From the NCBI GenBank assembly GCA_963842975.1, contig CAWJIH010000009.1, positions 310,001 through 374,000 of the forward strand: a stretch of 64,000 nt of DNA, in the 5' to 3' direction. Under the pieces are notes generated by a model, which saw only the letters and a list, made by a program, of their open reading frames with translations, did no database searches and was not told where the DNA came from. Shown piece after piece: positions 32,511 to 40,578 of this stretch; the stretch's first letter is position 1; each line of letters opens with the position of its first letter. This DNA is from JACJWR01 sp963842975 (GTDB lineage: Bacteria > Actinomycetota > Actinomycetes > S36-B12 > UBA10799). Made by a program: the position numbers and the translations under genes.

Positions 32511-33650
32511 TCAGAAGCGGCTGGCCGGCGTCAGGCCCAGTGAAAGGCCCGCGAGGCCGCGAGGCCGGGCCGAGAGGTGGTCGGCCAACTCGGTGATGGC
32601 CTGCGATGCAGCGGCGGACGGGTCGGCGAGCACCAGCGGCTGGCCATTGTCGCCGCCTTCGCGCAGCCGAACGTCGAACGGCACCCGGGTCAACAGCGGC
32701 ACCTCGCTGCCGAGTTCCTTGGTCAACACTTGCGCCACCAGCGATCCGCCGCCGGTGCCGAACAGGTCGATCGGTTCGCCACAATGGGGGCAGGCCATGG
32801 AACTCATGTTCTCGACCACACCGATCACCCGCTGCTTGGTGTGGGTGGCCATCATGCCGGCGCGCACCGCCACGTCGGCTGCTCCGGCTTGCGGGGTGGT
32901 GACCACCAGCAGCTCGGATTGCGGCAGCAACTGCCCGAGGCTCATCGCCATATCGCCGGTGCCGGGGGGCAGGTCGATCAACAGGAAATCTAGGTCGCCC
33001 CAGAACACGTCGGTGAGGAACTGGGAGAGCAACTTGTGGTTCATCGGCCCGCGGTAGGCCACCGCCTGGGCCACTCCGCCCGGCTTGAACATGAGCATTG
33101 AGATTGCTTGCACACCGTGCGCCGATGGCGGCATCAACATGCCCTCCACCCGGGTGGGGAAGCGATCGATGCCGAGGATGCGTGGCACCGAGTGGCCGTA
33201 GATGTCAGCGTCGAGGATCCCGACCGTCAGGCCCTTGGCGGCCAGCGCCACAGCCAGGTTCACAGTCACTGACGACTTGCCGACTCCGCCCTTGCCGGAG
33301 GACACGCCGATGATCCGAGTGGTGTTGCCCGGGCGGTTGAAGGAGATGTCCTTGGTCGGTCCCTGGAGGCGCTCGCGCAACTCCTTGCGTTGCTCGTCAC
33401 TCATGACGTCCAGGTCGACCGCAACGTCGGTGACGCCGTCAACTCGGGCAACGGCGTCTCTGACCCGGGAAATGATGGTGTCCTGCATTGGGCAGGACGA
33501 GACCGTGAGGAACACCGCCACGGTGACTGCGCCGTCGGCTGCGATCTCGACCGACTTGACCATCCCAAGTTCGGTGATCGGACGTCGGATTTCGGGGTCT
33601 TCCACCGTCGAAAGGGCGGAATCGATAGCCTCACGAGTCACTGGTGCCAT
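32511..33650 (-). CDS. mrp: Mrp/ApbC-family P-loop ATPase, Fe-S cluster carrier
   Basis: Scaffold ATPase of 379 residues that loads or carries iron-sulfur clusters. The N-terminal MIP18/DUF59 domain (VTREAIDSALSTVEDPEI, then a conserved SCPM) is followed by the deviant Walker A GVSSGKGGVGKSSVTVNLA, a DIYGHS switch and a CPHC cluster-binding motif (MACPHCGEPIDLFG). The ATG at 33650 is chosen because TACGAT lies seven bases upstream and the family N-terminus begins there. The M. tuberculosis equivalent is Rv1229c. Confidence 0.94.
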   Translation of the reverse strand: MAPVTREAIDSALSTVEDPEIRRPITELGMVKSVEIAADGAVTVAVFLTVSSCPMQDTIISRVRDAVARVDGVTDVAVDLDVMSDEQRKELRERLQGPTKDISFNRPGNTTRIIGVSSGKGGVGKSSVTVNLAVALAAKGLTVGILDADIYGHSVPRILGIDRFPTRVEGMLMPPSAHGVQAISMLMFKPGGVAQAVAYRGPMNHKLLSQFLTDVFWGDLDFLLIDLPPGTGDMAMSLGQLLPQSELLVVTTPQAGAADVAVRAGMMATHTKQRVIGVVENMSSMACPHCGEPIDLFGTGGGSLVAQVLTKELGSEVPLLTRVPFDVRLREGGDNGQPLVLADPSAAASQAITELADHLSARPRGLAGLSLGLTPASRF

Positions 33651-33657
33651 GGGCTGC

Positions 33658-33663
33658 ATCGTA
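33658..33663 (-). promoter_or_regulatory. TACGAT, predicted -10 for leaderless mrp
   Basis: On the minus strand TACGAT ends seven bases before the mrp ATG; no Shine-Dalgarno. Confidence 0.5.
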
Positions 33664-33713
33664 CGTCGCGTGCCAGGTGGCGCCACCGCGGGCGGCTGCA
33701 CCTGTGAGGTCTG

Positions 33714-34316
33714 CTACTTGCCCGAAGGTCGGTCGCGGTCCTTGCCCGACTTCCGGTCGCGGTCCTTGCCGGGTGCCCGGTCGCGGTCTTTTCCGGACTT
33801 CCGGTCCCGATCGCTGCCGCCCGGAGCGTCGCGCTCCTCAAGCTGTTCCAGAATCGCTCGCAACTCGGCCCGCAGGTAGTCACGAGTGACGACCTCTCCG
33901 ACGCTGTTGCGCAACGATGCCAACTCCCGGGTGATGTATTCGGTGTCCGCGATGAGCATCTCGGTGCTGCCTCGGTCCTCCTGGTACTGCACGCGATCCC
34001 GGTCGGTTTGGCGGTTCTGAGCCAGCAGGATCAACGGGGCGGCATAACTGGCTTGCAGCGACAGCAACAGGGTGAGGAAGATGAACGGGTACGGGTCCAC
34101 CGCCCACTGTTCCGGGGCCGCAACGTTCCACACCAACCAGCCGATGATGAAGGCAGTCATCCAGGCGATGAAGCGCCACGAGCCGATGAAGCGCGCAATG
34201 CGCTCACTCAAGGCGCCAAAGGTCTCTGGATCGTAGGTAGGTCGAAGTGAACGGCGCCCTTCTCTGGGCTGGTCCAGGCTCGGGCGACGCTTGCGTAGTT
34301 GTGGTCTAGTTCCCAT
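33714..34316 (-). CDS. DUF1003 membrane protein with repetitive charged tail
   Basis: Membrane protein of 200 residues. The DUF1003 core has two adjacent transmembrane helices (about 42-64 and 76-97) with ERIARFIGSWRF before and APLILLAQNRQ after, then a coiled-coil segment. The last 32 residues are four 8-residue units of the form DRDRxxGK, probably disordered. Its start overlaps the end of the MgtE-like gene by 11 bases; the two are also neighbours in M. tuberculosis (Rv1233c, Rv1232c), suggesting a shared job in magnesium or envelope physiology. Confidence 0.9.
   Translation of the reverse strand: MGTRPQLRKRRPSLDQPREGRRSLRPTYDPETFGALSERIARFIGSWRFIAWMTAFIIGWLVWNVAAPEQWAVDPYPFIFLTLLLSLQASYAAPLILLAQNRQTDRDRVQYQEDRGSTEMLIADTEYITRELASLRNSVGEVVTRDYLRAELRAILEQLEERDAPGGSDRDRKSGKDRDRAPGKDRDRKSGKDRDRPSGK
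33717..33812 (-). repeat. Four 24-bp coding units (DRDRxxGK) in the DUF1003 gene
   Basis: Imperfect tandem minisatellite at the 3' end of the gene. The units read DRDRKSGK, DRDRAPGK, DRDRKSGK and DRDRPSGK; the unit length keeps frame. Confidence 0.9.
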
Positions 34317-35571
34317 CGCGGCTCACATCCGGTTCCTCTTCCCGCCGATCCCGCCAGTCTTCCGGGAGCATATGGTCGATCACGTCGTCCACCGTCACAG
34401 CACCAAGCAGGTGGCGTGCCTCGTCGACCACCGGGATCGCCACCAGGTTGTACGTCGCGAACGAACGCGTCACCTCGCTCAGCGGCGCCTGCGGACCGAT
34501 CGGTGTGATCGCCTTGTCGAGTACTGAGGTGACCAGCATCGCCGGCGGTTCGCGCAGCAGCCGTTGGAAGTGTGCCACGCCGAGGAAACGCCCGGTCGGT
34601 GTCTCCAACGGAGACCGAACGATGTACACCTGAGCGGCCAGGCTCGGCGAGAGGTCAGGGTTGCGGATCGACGCCAGGGCCTGGGCGACGGTGGCATCGG
34701 GCGGCAGGATGATGGGCTCGGGATTCATCATCCCGCCGGCGGTAGCGTCTTCATAGATCAGCAGTCGGCGTAGATCCTCGGCCTCGTCAGGTTCGACCAA
34801 GTCCAGCAACGCTTCTGCCCGCTCCGGGCTGAGGTCGGCCAACAGGTCCGCGGCGTCGTCTGGATCCATGAGTTCGAGCAAGTCCGCCGAACGTTCTAGG
34901 TCCAGCCCGTTGAGCACCTCGATGCGGGTGGCATCGCCCATCTCCTCCAGCACGTCGGCCAGGCGATCGTCTTCCATACCGCGCGCGACCTCGATTCGAC
35001 GTTTCGCGGGCAGGTCGCCCAAGAGCGTGGCGACATCGGCCGGGTGCATCTCGTCGATCTGATCGAGCAAGGTATCCACGGCCTGATCCGGTTCATGCAC
35101 GCCCAAACCAGTGACGTCCAGCCAATCCACACCTGCGGTCTCGGCCCGCCGGCGCAAGCCGGATCGACCCTTCTTCACGTGCAGCCGGGTGATCGTCCAC
35201 TCTTGGTTGCGCCATTCCATGCCCACATCGAGGACTTTGACCTGCTCGTCCGTAGCGATCAGGTGGCCGCGGCGATCCACGAGTTCGGCGACGACCAGGG
35301 TCTCGTTTGGGCGGGTGGCGAATTGCCGAAGGTTCACTCGGCCGGACGTGACGACGGCTCCGAGTTCGATCTCGGTGACCTTGGTCATGGGCATGAAGAT
35401 GCGTCGTCGGGCCCCAACTTCCACCACCATGCCGATCACCCGCGGATAGTCCGGCGGATTACGCAGGATGCAGACCAGGTCCCGGACGATCCCGAGTTGG
35501 TCGCCGTTGGGTGCGAACACGGCGGTTCCCGCCAGCCTGGCTGCATAGATCCGCGCGGTGTTCGTCGCCAT
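34306..35571 (-). CDS. Soluble MgtE-N / CBS-domain protein
   Basis: Cytosolic protein of 421 residues that looks like the regulatory half of the MgtE magnesium channel without its membrane domain. An N-terminal PRC-barrel-like part (1 to about 140) is followed by the MgtE N superhelix (about 155-270, with repeats such as HPADVATLLGDLP and DPDDAADLLADL) and a CBS pair (about 275-400). Without the channel it may sense Mg2+ or nucleotides and act on another protein. TACCCT lies seven bases before the ATG. Homologous to Rv1232c. Confidence 0.88.
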   Translation of the reverse strand: MATNTARIYAARLAGTAVFAPNGDQLGIVRDLVCILRNPPDYPRVIGMVVEVGARRRIFMPMTKVTEIELGAVVTSGRVNLRQFATRPNETLVVAELVDRRGHLIATDEQVKVLDVGMEWRNQEWTITRLHVKKGRSGLRRRAETAGVDWLDVTGLGVHEPDQAVDTLLDQIDEMHPADVATLLGDLPAKRRIEVARGMEDDRLADVLEEMGDATRIEVLNGLDLERSADLLELMDPDDAADLLADLSPERAEALLDLVEPDEAEDLRRLLIYEDATAGGMMNPEPIILPPDATVAQALASIRNPDLSPSLAAQVYIVRSPLETPTGRFLGVAHFQRLLREPPAMLVTSVLDKAITPIGPQAPLSEVTRSFATYNLVAIPVVDEARHLLGAVTVDDVIDHMLPEDWRDRREEEPDVSRDGN

Positions 35572-35578
35572 GAGGGGC

Positions 35579-35584
35579 AGGGTA
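35579..35584 (-). promoter_or_regulatory. TACCCT, predicted -10 for leaderless MgtE-like gene
   Basis: On the minus strand TACCCT ends seven bases before the ATG at 35571. Confidence 0.5.
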
Positions 35585-35608
35585 GCGCCAAGCGAGGGTG
35601 GTGGGGAC

Positions 35609-35614
35609 TACCGT
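35609..35614 (+). promoter_or_regulatory. TACCGT, predicted -10 for leaderless EamA transporter gene
   Basis: TANNNT hexamer six bases before the GTG at 35621, back to back with the predicted -10 of the divergent MgtE-like gene. Confidence 0.5.
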
Positions 35615-35620
35615 TCGGCT

Positions 35621-36566
35621 GTGACGACTCCGGTGGCGCAGCCATCGCAACCGGCAGCCCCGCCTCCGGTCGCGCGACCGCAGCTGGGACTGCTGGCGGT
35701 GGCGGTGTTCTTCATCTCCACCTCGGCGCCGCTGATCGCAGCCACGACTGCGCCGGCAGTGGCCATCGCGTTCTGGCGCACGGCGCTCGGGGCATTGTTC
35801 ACCGCGCCCTACACACTGCTGCGGCACCGACGGGAGCTCCTCGGTTTGGACCGGCGCCAGCTGACGCTGTGCGTAGTTGGCGGAGTGCTTTTGGCGGCCC
35901 ACTTCGCGACCTGGATCCCCAGCCTGCGTTACACCTCAGTGGCCTCCAGTACCGCCCTGGTGTCCACTCAGCCGGTGTGGGCGGCGCTGATGGCGCGGGC
36001 GATGGGAGTGAAGTTCCCGACTCGAGTCTGGGTTGGGATTTCGGTGGCCCTGGTCGGGGTGGTGGTGCTTACTGGGGTGGATGTGTCGCTGGATCGGCGC
36101 TCGCTGATTGGCGACGGTCTGGCGTTGGTCGGGGCGGTGCTAGCGGCCGCCTATGTGACCGTTGGCGAGCGGGCCCGCCGGGATGTGAGCACTGCGAGCT
36201 ACACGTTGGTGGCCTACTCGTCGTCGGCGTTTCGTGTTGCTGCCTGTGTGCCTTGTGGGGGGTGTGGCGCTGTCGGGCTACTCGGCGATGGACTGGTGGC
36301 TGATTCTGGCGTTGACCCTGTTGGCGCAACTGTTGGGGCACTCGCTCATCAATGCCACCCTGCGCACAACCTCGGCGACGGTGACGTCCATGGGGATTCT
36401 GTTCGAGATGCCGATCGCGACTTTGCTGGCTGCGTTTTTCCTTGGGCAGTGGCCGCCGCTGGCTGTGTTGCCGGCGCTGGTGCTGTTGCTGATCGGGGTC
36501 GCTGTGGTGGTCCGAGCCGGCGGGGGATCCACCGCCTCTGCGGTGTTGACCGAATCGCCCACCTGA
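35621..36566 (+). pseudogene. EamA/DMT-family transporter split by a one-base frameshift
   Basis: Drug/metabolite transporter of about 315 residues if restored, with some ten membrane helices. The first frame runs from GTG 35621 through two EamA motifs (STSAPLIAATTAPAVAIAFW, then an AYVTVGERAR) to about 36232. The protein-like sequence then continues one base on (VLLPVCLVGGVALSGYSA) to a stop at 36566. Removing one T from the TTT at 36230-36232 restores a continuous EamA protein. It could be a real inactivation or an assembly indel. TACCGT sits six bases before the start. Confidence 0.8.
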
Positions 36567-36580
36567 GTTTGTTGAGTTCG

Positions 36581-36686
36581 GTTGGCCGTGTGACGCTGGG
36601 TTGGCCGCGTGACGCTGGGTTGACCGCGCGCCGCTCGGGCTGACGTGTGACGCTGGGTTGGCCGTGTGACGCTCGGGTTGGCGCGG
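36581..36686 (+). repeat. Tandem repeat, about 5.5 copies of a 19-20 bp unit
   Basis: Units like GTTGGCCGTGTGACGCTGG begin at 36581, 36600, 36619, 36639 (shortened) and 36657, with a partial copy at 36677. The array fills most of the gap between the transporter and the CoA-ester lyase gene and differs from the 31-bp arrays. Confidence 0.9.
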
Positions 36687-36726
36687 ATCTTCGACCCTGG
36701 TCGGAATGTGTCGCCGATGGGGGCAC

Positions 36727-36732
36727 TATCGT
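36727..36732 (+). promoter_or_regulatory. TATCGT, predicted -10 for leaderless CoA-ester lyase gene
   Basis: TANNNT hexamer eight bases before the ATG at 36741; no Shine-Dalgarno. Confidence 0.5.
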
Positions 36733-36740
36733 GTCGAAAC

Positions 36741-37712
36741 ATGACCGAATCAACCTCGCGTTCATTGCGTTCTCGTCGATCCAACCTCGCCGTTCCGGGA
36801 AGCAACCCGAAGATGTTGGATAAGGCCCGCGGCCTGCCTGCGGACCAAATCTTCATGGACATCGAGGACGCAGTTGCCCCCATCGCCAAGCCGGATGCTC
36901 GCAAGAACATCGTCGCTGCGCTCAACGAGGGCGGCTACGACGGCAAGGTTCGGGTGGTGCGCGTCAACGACCTGACCACCCACTGGACCTACCGCGACGT
37001 GATCGAGGTCGTTGAGGGTGCGGGCGCGAACCTCGACTGCATCATGCTGCCGAAGGTGCAGACGGCTGAGCAGATTCACTGGCTCGACACCCTCCTCACC
37101 CAGATCGAGAAGACCATGGGCTACGAGGTCGGCCGAATCGGCATCGAAGCGCAGATCGAAAACGCGATGGGTCTGATCAACGTCGACGCCATCGCCGCCG
37201 CCTCACCCCGGGTCGAGACCATCATCTTCGGGCCGGCTGACTTCATGGCCAGCATCAACATGAAGAGCCTCGTCGTCGGCGAGCAGCCCCCCGGCTACAC
37301 CGAGGGCGACGCCTACCACTACATCCTGATGCGGATTTTGATGGCTGCGCGCGCCTACGACAAGCAGGCCATCGACGGACCGTTCCTGCAGATCCGTGAC
37401 GTAGAGGCATACCGTCGCGTGGCCGAGCGTTCCGCAGCACTTGGCTTCGACGGCAAGTGGGTGCTTCACCCCGGCCAGGTCGACGCTGCCAACGAGGTCT
37501 ACTCGCCTCGCCAGGAGGACTACGACCACGCCGAGTTGATTCTTGACGCGTACGACTTCTACACCTCCGCTGAGGGCGGCGCCCTCGGCGCGGTGATGCT
37601 CGGTGACGAGATGATCGACGAGGCCTCGCGCAAAATGGCGCTGGTGATTTCGGCTAAGGGCCGCGCCGCCGGTATGGAGCGCACCAAGGCCTTCACCCCG
37701 CCCCAGGGGTAG
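36741..37712 (+). CDS. HpcH/HpaI-CitE family CoA-ester lyase (malyl-CoA lyase-like)
   Basis: TIM-barrel lyase of 323 residues acting on beta-hydroxyacyl-CoA or malyl-CoA type substrates. Motifs are the N-terminal RRSNLAVPGSNPKMLDKA, FMDIEDAVAP, a conserved Arg in VRVND, the metal-site Glu in IGIEAQIENAMGL, Asp in FGPADFMAS, and a C-terminal WVLHPGQVDAANEVYSP. The WxLHPxQ end is typical of CitE-like and malyl-CoA lyase proteins. An acyl-CoA dehydrogenase follows two genes on, so a role in CoA-ester catabolism is likely; exact substrate not determined. Confidence 0.9.
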   Translation: MTESTSRSLRSRRSNLAVPGSNPKMLDKARGLPADQIFMDIEDAVAPIAKPDARKNIVAALNEGGYDGKVRVVRVNDLTTHWTYRDVIEVVEGAGANLDCIMLPKVQTAEQIHWLDTLLTQIEKTMGYEVGRIGIEAQIENAMGLINVDAIAAASPRVETIIFGPADFMASINMKSLVVGEQPPGYTEGDAYHYILMRILMAARAYDKQAIDGPFLQIRDVEAYRRVAERSAALGFDGKWVLHPGQVDAANEVYSPRQEDYDHAELILDAYDFYTSAEGGALGAVMLGDEMIDEASRKMALVISAKGRAAGMERTKAFTPPQG

Positions 37713-37738
37713 AACGCTCGGTTCCGGTTCCGGTTCGT

Positions 37739-38013
37739 GATCAACGCGGGTCCTGGTTGCGTATGGGGCGGTTCCGGTCTTGGTTCGGTGATCAACGCGG
37801 GTCCTGGTTGGGTGGCTCATGATCAACGCGGGTCCTGGTTGGGAAATCACCTCGAATCGGCCTTGAAACCCGACTGTGGACCGTGTTGATCACCCGGCAC
37901 CCGACTGTGGACCGTGTTGATCACCCGGCACCCGACTGCGGACCGTGTTGATCACCCGTGCCCGACTGCGGGCGCGTTGATCATGAGGCACCCGACTGCG
38001 GGGCGCGTTGATC
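37739..38013. repeat. Repeat array B: three inverted and five direct copies, period 30-31 bp
   Basis: Inverted cores (GATCAACGCGGGTCCTGGTTG) begin at 37739, 37790 and 37821. Direct cores (for example GACTGTGGACCGTGTTGATC) begin at 37872, 37903, 37934, 37964 and 37994. The two sets face each other and could form a long imperfect hairpin. The direct core matches array A at 23225-23420. The last copy ends at the base before the ATG of the next gene. No other element is visible in this 301-base gap. Confidence 0.92.
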
Positions 38014-39114
38014 ATGAGCATTGACCCTGGGGCGCCCCCGCCGCATGTGCAGCGCATCGCTGCGCAGTGGGGCGTGGAGTTGACCGAGCGCACGCACACC
38101 CGATACTCCCAGACCTGGTTCGGCGTGCGCGGCAGTGAGCATGTGGTGGTGAAGGTTGGCGGAGTCGAGGCCCGTCGGCGCGAGGCGGCCGCGCTGCGGG
38201 CTTATGCCCACGACCAGCAGGCACCAGTTGCCCGGAACAAGCGACTATCGGCCAGCGGGCATGAGGCACCGGCAGATGGTGGATCCGAATCGGATTGGGC
38301 GCAGCACCGAGCCGCCGCCCCGAACAACGCCCGACACCGACGCACACACGCCGCCCCGAACAACGCCGCGCCGAACACGCCCCGTCGGAACACCGCCGCG
38401 CCGAACACGCCCAACCCCGAGCCCCCGATTGCCTGCAGAGTGCTCGCCGAAGCCGGCGAGGCGCTGCTGCTTGAGCGCATCCTGTTGGGCGACGACCTGC
38501 GGCCCATGGCAGCCACCGACGACGACGCCGCTACTGCGACAGCCGGCGCAGCCTACGCGCGCATGCACCAGGCGATAGCAGGGCAGAATCGGCCCCGCGA
38601 ACTACCCGAGCTGCGGGAGGCGTCCGCTGCATTCACCACGTATTGGTCCCGACCCGACACCGGTACGGGTAGCGCACCGCCGCTGCCGCGGGAGTTGGTC
38701 GTGAGGGCGCAGAGCATCCTCACCGACCTAACCGTCCCGGACCCAACCGACATCGTGTTGCACGGCGACGCCCACCACCAAAACCTGATCCGACACGGCA
38801 TCGGGGACGAGCGTGATCATTGGCGAGTGATCGATCCGCACGGTTGGTGGGGTGATCCGACCTTCGACGCAGTGGCGCTCATGCTGAACCTCCACGGCTC
38901 GCTGGAAATGTCCCGGCGCACTCACCAGGATCTACGGACCCAGGCGCAACGGCGAGCGGCGATCCTCGCTGAGACCGCGGGGCTGGACCGGGACCGGTTG
39001 CTGGCGTGGACGTTTGTGGGCGCCATCATCGCGGAACTGTGGTGCCTGCAAGACCATGGCTTCGTGCAGGGTGGGCCGCTGAAACTGGCCGAGTCGCTAC
39101 GCGGGTTGGCCTGA
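38014..39114 (+). CDS. APH/hydroxyurea-kinase-like phosphotransferase with low-complexity insertion
   Basis: Kinase-fold protein of 366 residues related to streptomycin 6-phosphotransferase and hydroxyurea-resistance kinases. The catalytic loop is VLHGDAHHQNLI and the metal motif VIDPHGWWGDPTFDAV; the N-lobe lysine strand is HVVVKVG. Between the N-lobe and the hinge (about residues 68-135) lies a Pro/Asn/Ala-rich insertion with APNN and APNT repeats that the family normally lacks. The ATG at 38014 abuts repeat array B and has no clear Shine-Dalgarno. Whether it acts on an antibiotic is not known. Confidence 0.85.
   Translation: MSIDPGAPPPHVQRIAAQWGVELTERTHTRYSQTWFGVRGSEHVVVKVGGVEARRREAAALRAYAHDQQAPVARNKRLSASGHEAPADGGSESDWAQHRAAAPNNARHRRTHAAPNNAAPNTPRRNTAAPNTPNPEPPIACRVLAEAGEALLLERILLGDDLRPMAATDDDAATATAGAAYARMHQAIAGQNRPRELPELREASAAFTTYWSRPDTGTGSAPPLPRELVVRAQSILTDLTVPDPTDIVLHGDAHHQNLIRHGIGDERDHWRVIDPHGWWGDPTFDAVALMLNLHGSLEMSRRTHQDLRTQAQRRAAILAETAGLDRDRLLAWTFVGAIIAELWCLQDHGFVQGGPLKLAESLRGLA
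38314..38412 (+). repeat. In-frame minisatellite inside the phosphotransferase gene
   Basis: Two copies of GCCGCCCCGAACAACGCC (38314, 38350) and two of GCCGCGCCGAACACGCCC (38365, 38395). All spacings (36, 15, 30) are multiples of three, so the frame is preserved. Confidence 0.88.
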
Positions 39115-39143
39115 CACGCAGTTCCCGCAAGGAGAATCTGCTT

Positions 39144-39215
39144 GTGACGGTCGACCGCTCCGAACCCGGCCCCATGAATCCTCCAGTCCTGACACAACCC
39201 ATGGCCGCCATCTGA
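39144..39215 (+). CDS. Possible 23-residue leader or small protein
   Basis: A GTG with AAGGAG nine bases upstream (39129-39134) opens a 23-codon frame (starting MTVDRSEPGPMNPP) in the 200-base gap between the phosphotransferase and the acyl-CoA dehydrogenase. The Shine-Dalgarno is better than that of many real genes here. There is no recognisable domain. The rest of the gap (39216-39314) has a possible -10 TAACAT at 39268-39273 serving the dehydrogenase. Confidence 0.3.
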   Translation: MTVDRSEPGPMNPPVLTQPMAAI

Positions 39216-39314
39216 GGGTAGGTCCAACCGAGCCGGGGCCACGGGATGCCGATGCCCTACTGGCCAGTAACATTGGGCGAAGTCAGCGGCTGTCAACCAC
39301 CGGAAGGACGCGAC

Positions 39315-40520
39315 ATGGGACGTTTGCTTGAGACCGAGGGCCTCACCGATGTGCAAATTGAGATCCTCAACGCCGTGCATGAGTTCGTGGACAACGAGAT
39401 CATTCCGGTGGCCCAAGAGCTTGAGCACACCGACACCTACCCCACCGAGATTGTCGAAGGCATGAAGGAGATGGGAATCTTCGGCCTCGTCATTCCCGAG
39501 GAATACGGCGGCTTGGGGGAGTCCCTGCTGACCTACGCCCTCGTGGTGGAAGAAATCGCCCGCGGCTGGATGAGCGTCTCCGGGATCATCAACACCCACT
39601 TCATCGTGGCCTACATGGTCATGCAGCACGGCACCGACGCGCAGAAAAAGGACTTCCTGCCGCGGATGGCCACCGGTGATCTGCGCGGATCGTTCTCCAT
39701 GTCCGAGCCCGGCTGCGGGTCCGACGTGGCGGCCATCAAATCCCGTGCCACGAAGCAGGGCGACGACTACGTGCTCAACGGCCAGAAGATGTGGCTGACC
39801 AACGGCGGATCCTCCACCCTGTGCGCGGTGCTTGTGCGGACTGATGACGATGCGCCCGAGGGCGTGAGCGTCTACAAGAAGATGTCGACCTTCATGATCG
39901 AAAAGCCAGCCGGTTTCGGCGAGGTGCTCCCGGGGCTCACCATTCCAGGCAAGATCGAAAAGATGGGCTACAAGGGCGTCGACACCACCGAACTGGTGAT
40001 GGACGACTTCGTGATTTCCCGCGAGGCGCTGCTGGGAGGCGAACCAGGCAAGGGCTTCTACCAGATGATGGACGGGGTTGAGGTCGGCCGGGTGAACGTT
40101 GCGGCGCGTGCCTGTGGCGTGGCCACCCGGGCATTCGAGCTGGGTATCGACTATGCCCAGCAGCGCGAAACCTTCGGCAAGCAGATCGCCCAGCACCAGG
40201 CGGTTGCGTTCCGGCTCGCCGACATGGCGACCAAGGTCGAGGCAGCCCACCAGATGATGGTGATGGCCGCGCGCAAGAAGGACTCCGGAGAGCGCAACGA
40301 CCTCGAAGCTGGCATGGCCAAGTACCTCGCCAGCGAGTACTGCAAGGAGGTCGTCGAGGACTCCTTCCGGATCCACGGCGGCTATGGCTACTCCAAGGAG
40401 TACGAGATCGAGCGGCTGTACCGCGAAGCGCCGATGCTGATGATCGGTGAGGGCACCGCAGACATCCAGCGAGTGATCATCGCCCGTCGGCTGCTGGAGG
40501 ACTACAAGCTCCGCGGGTAG
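39315..40520 (+). CDS. Acyl-CoA dehydrogenase
   Basis: FAD enzyme of 401 residues that introduces the alpha-beta double bond in an acyl-CoA thioester. It has MSEPGCGSDVAAI, the WLTNG FAD-binding segment, a long C-terminal helical domain (YAQQRETFGKQIAQHQAV), FRIHGGYGYSKEYEIERLYREA and the catalytic Glu in GEGTADIQRVIIAR. GGAAGGA at 39302-39308 precedes the ATG. Proximity to a CoA-ester lyase suggests branched or dicarboxylic acyl-CoA breakdown. Length does not fit the longer methylsuccinyl-CoA dehydrogenases. Confidence 0.93.
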   Translation: MGRLLETEGLTDVQIEILNAVHEFVDNEIIPVAQELEHTDTYPTEIVEGMKEMGIFGLVIPEEYGGLGESLLTYALVVEEIARGWMSVSGIINTHFIVAYMVMQHGTDAQKKDFLPRMATGDLRGSFSMSEPGCGSDVAAIKSRATKQGDDYVLNGQKMWLTNGGSSTLCAVLVRTDDDAPEGVSVYKKMSTFMIEKPAGFGEVLPGLTIPGKIEKMGYKGVDTTELVMDDFVISREALLGGEPGKGFYQMMDGVEVGRVNVAARACGVATRAFELGIDYAQQRETFGKQIAQHQAVAFRLADMATKVEAAHQMMVMAARKKDSGERNDLEAGMAKYLASEYCKEVVEDSFRIHGGYGYSKEYEIERLYREAPMLMIGEGTADIQRVIIARRLLEDYKLRG

Positions 40521-40578
40521 TCTTGGGGCTCGGCGTCCTTGAGCCGTGCCGCTAACCCAACTTGAGGAGAACCCCTTC

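Noticed and set aside
36226..36236. Programmed +1 frameshifting in the EamA gene
   Set aside because: There is no slippery stop context or stimulatory structure that I can point to, and DMT transporters are not known for recoding. Mutation or an assembly indel is simpler.
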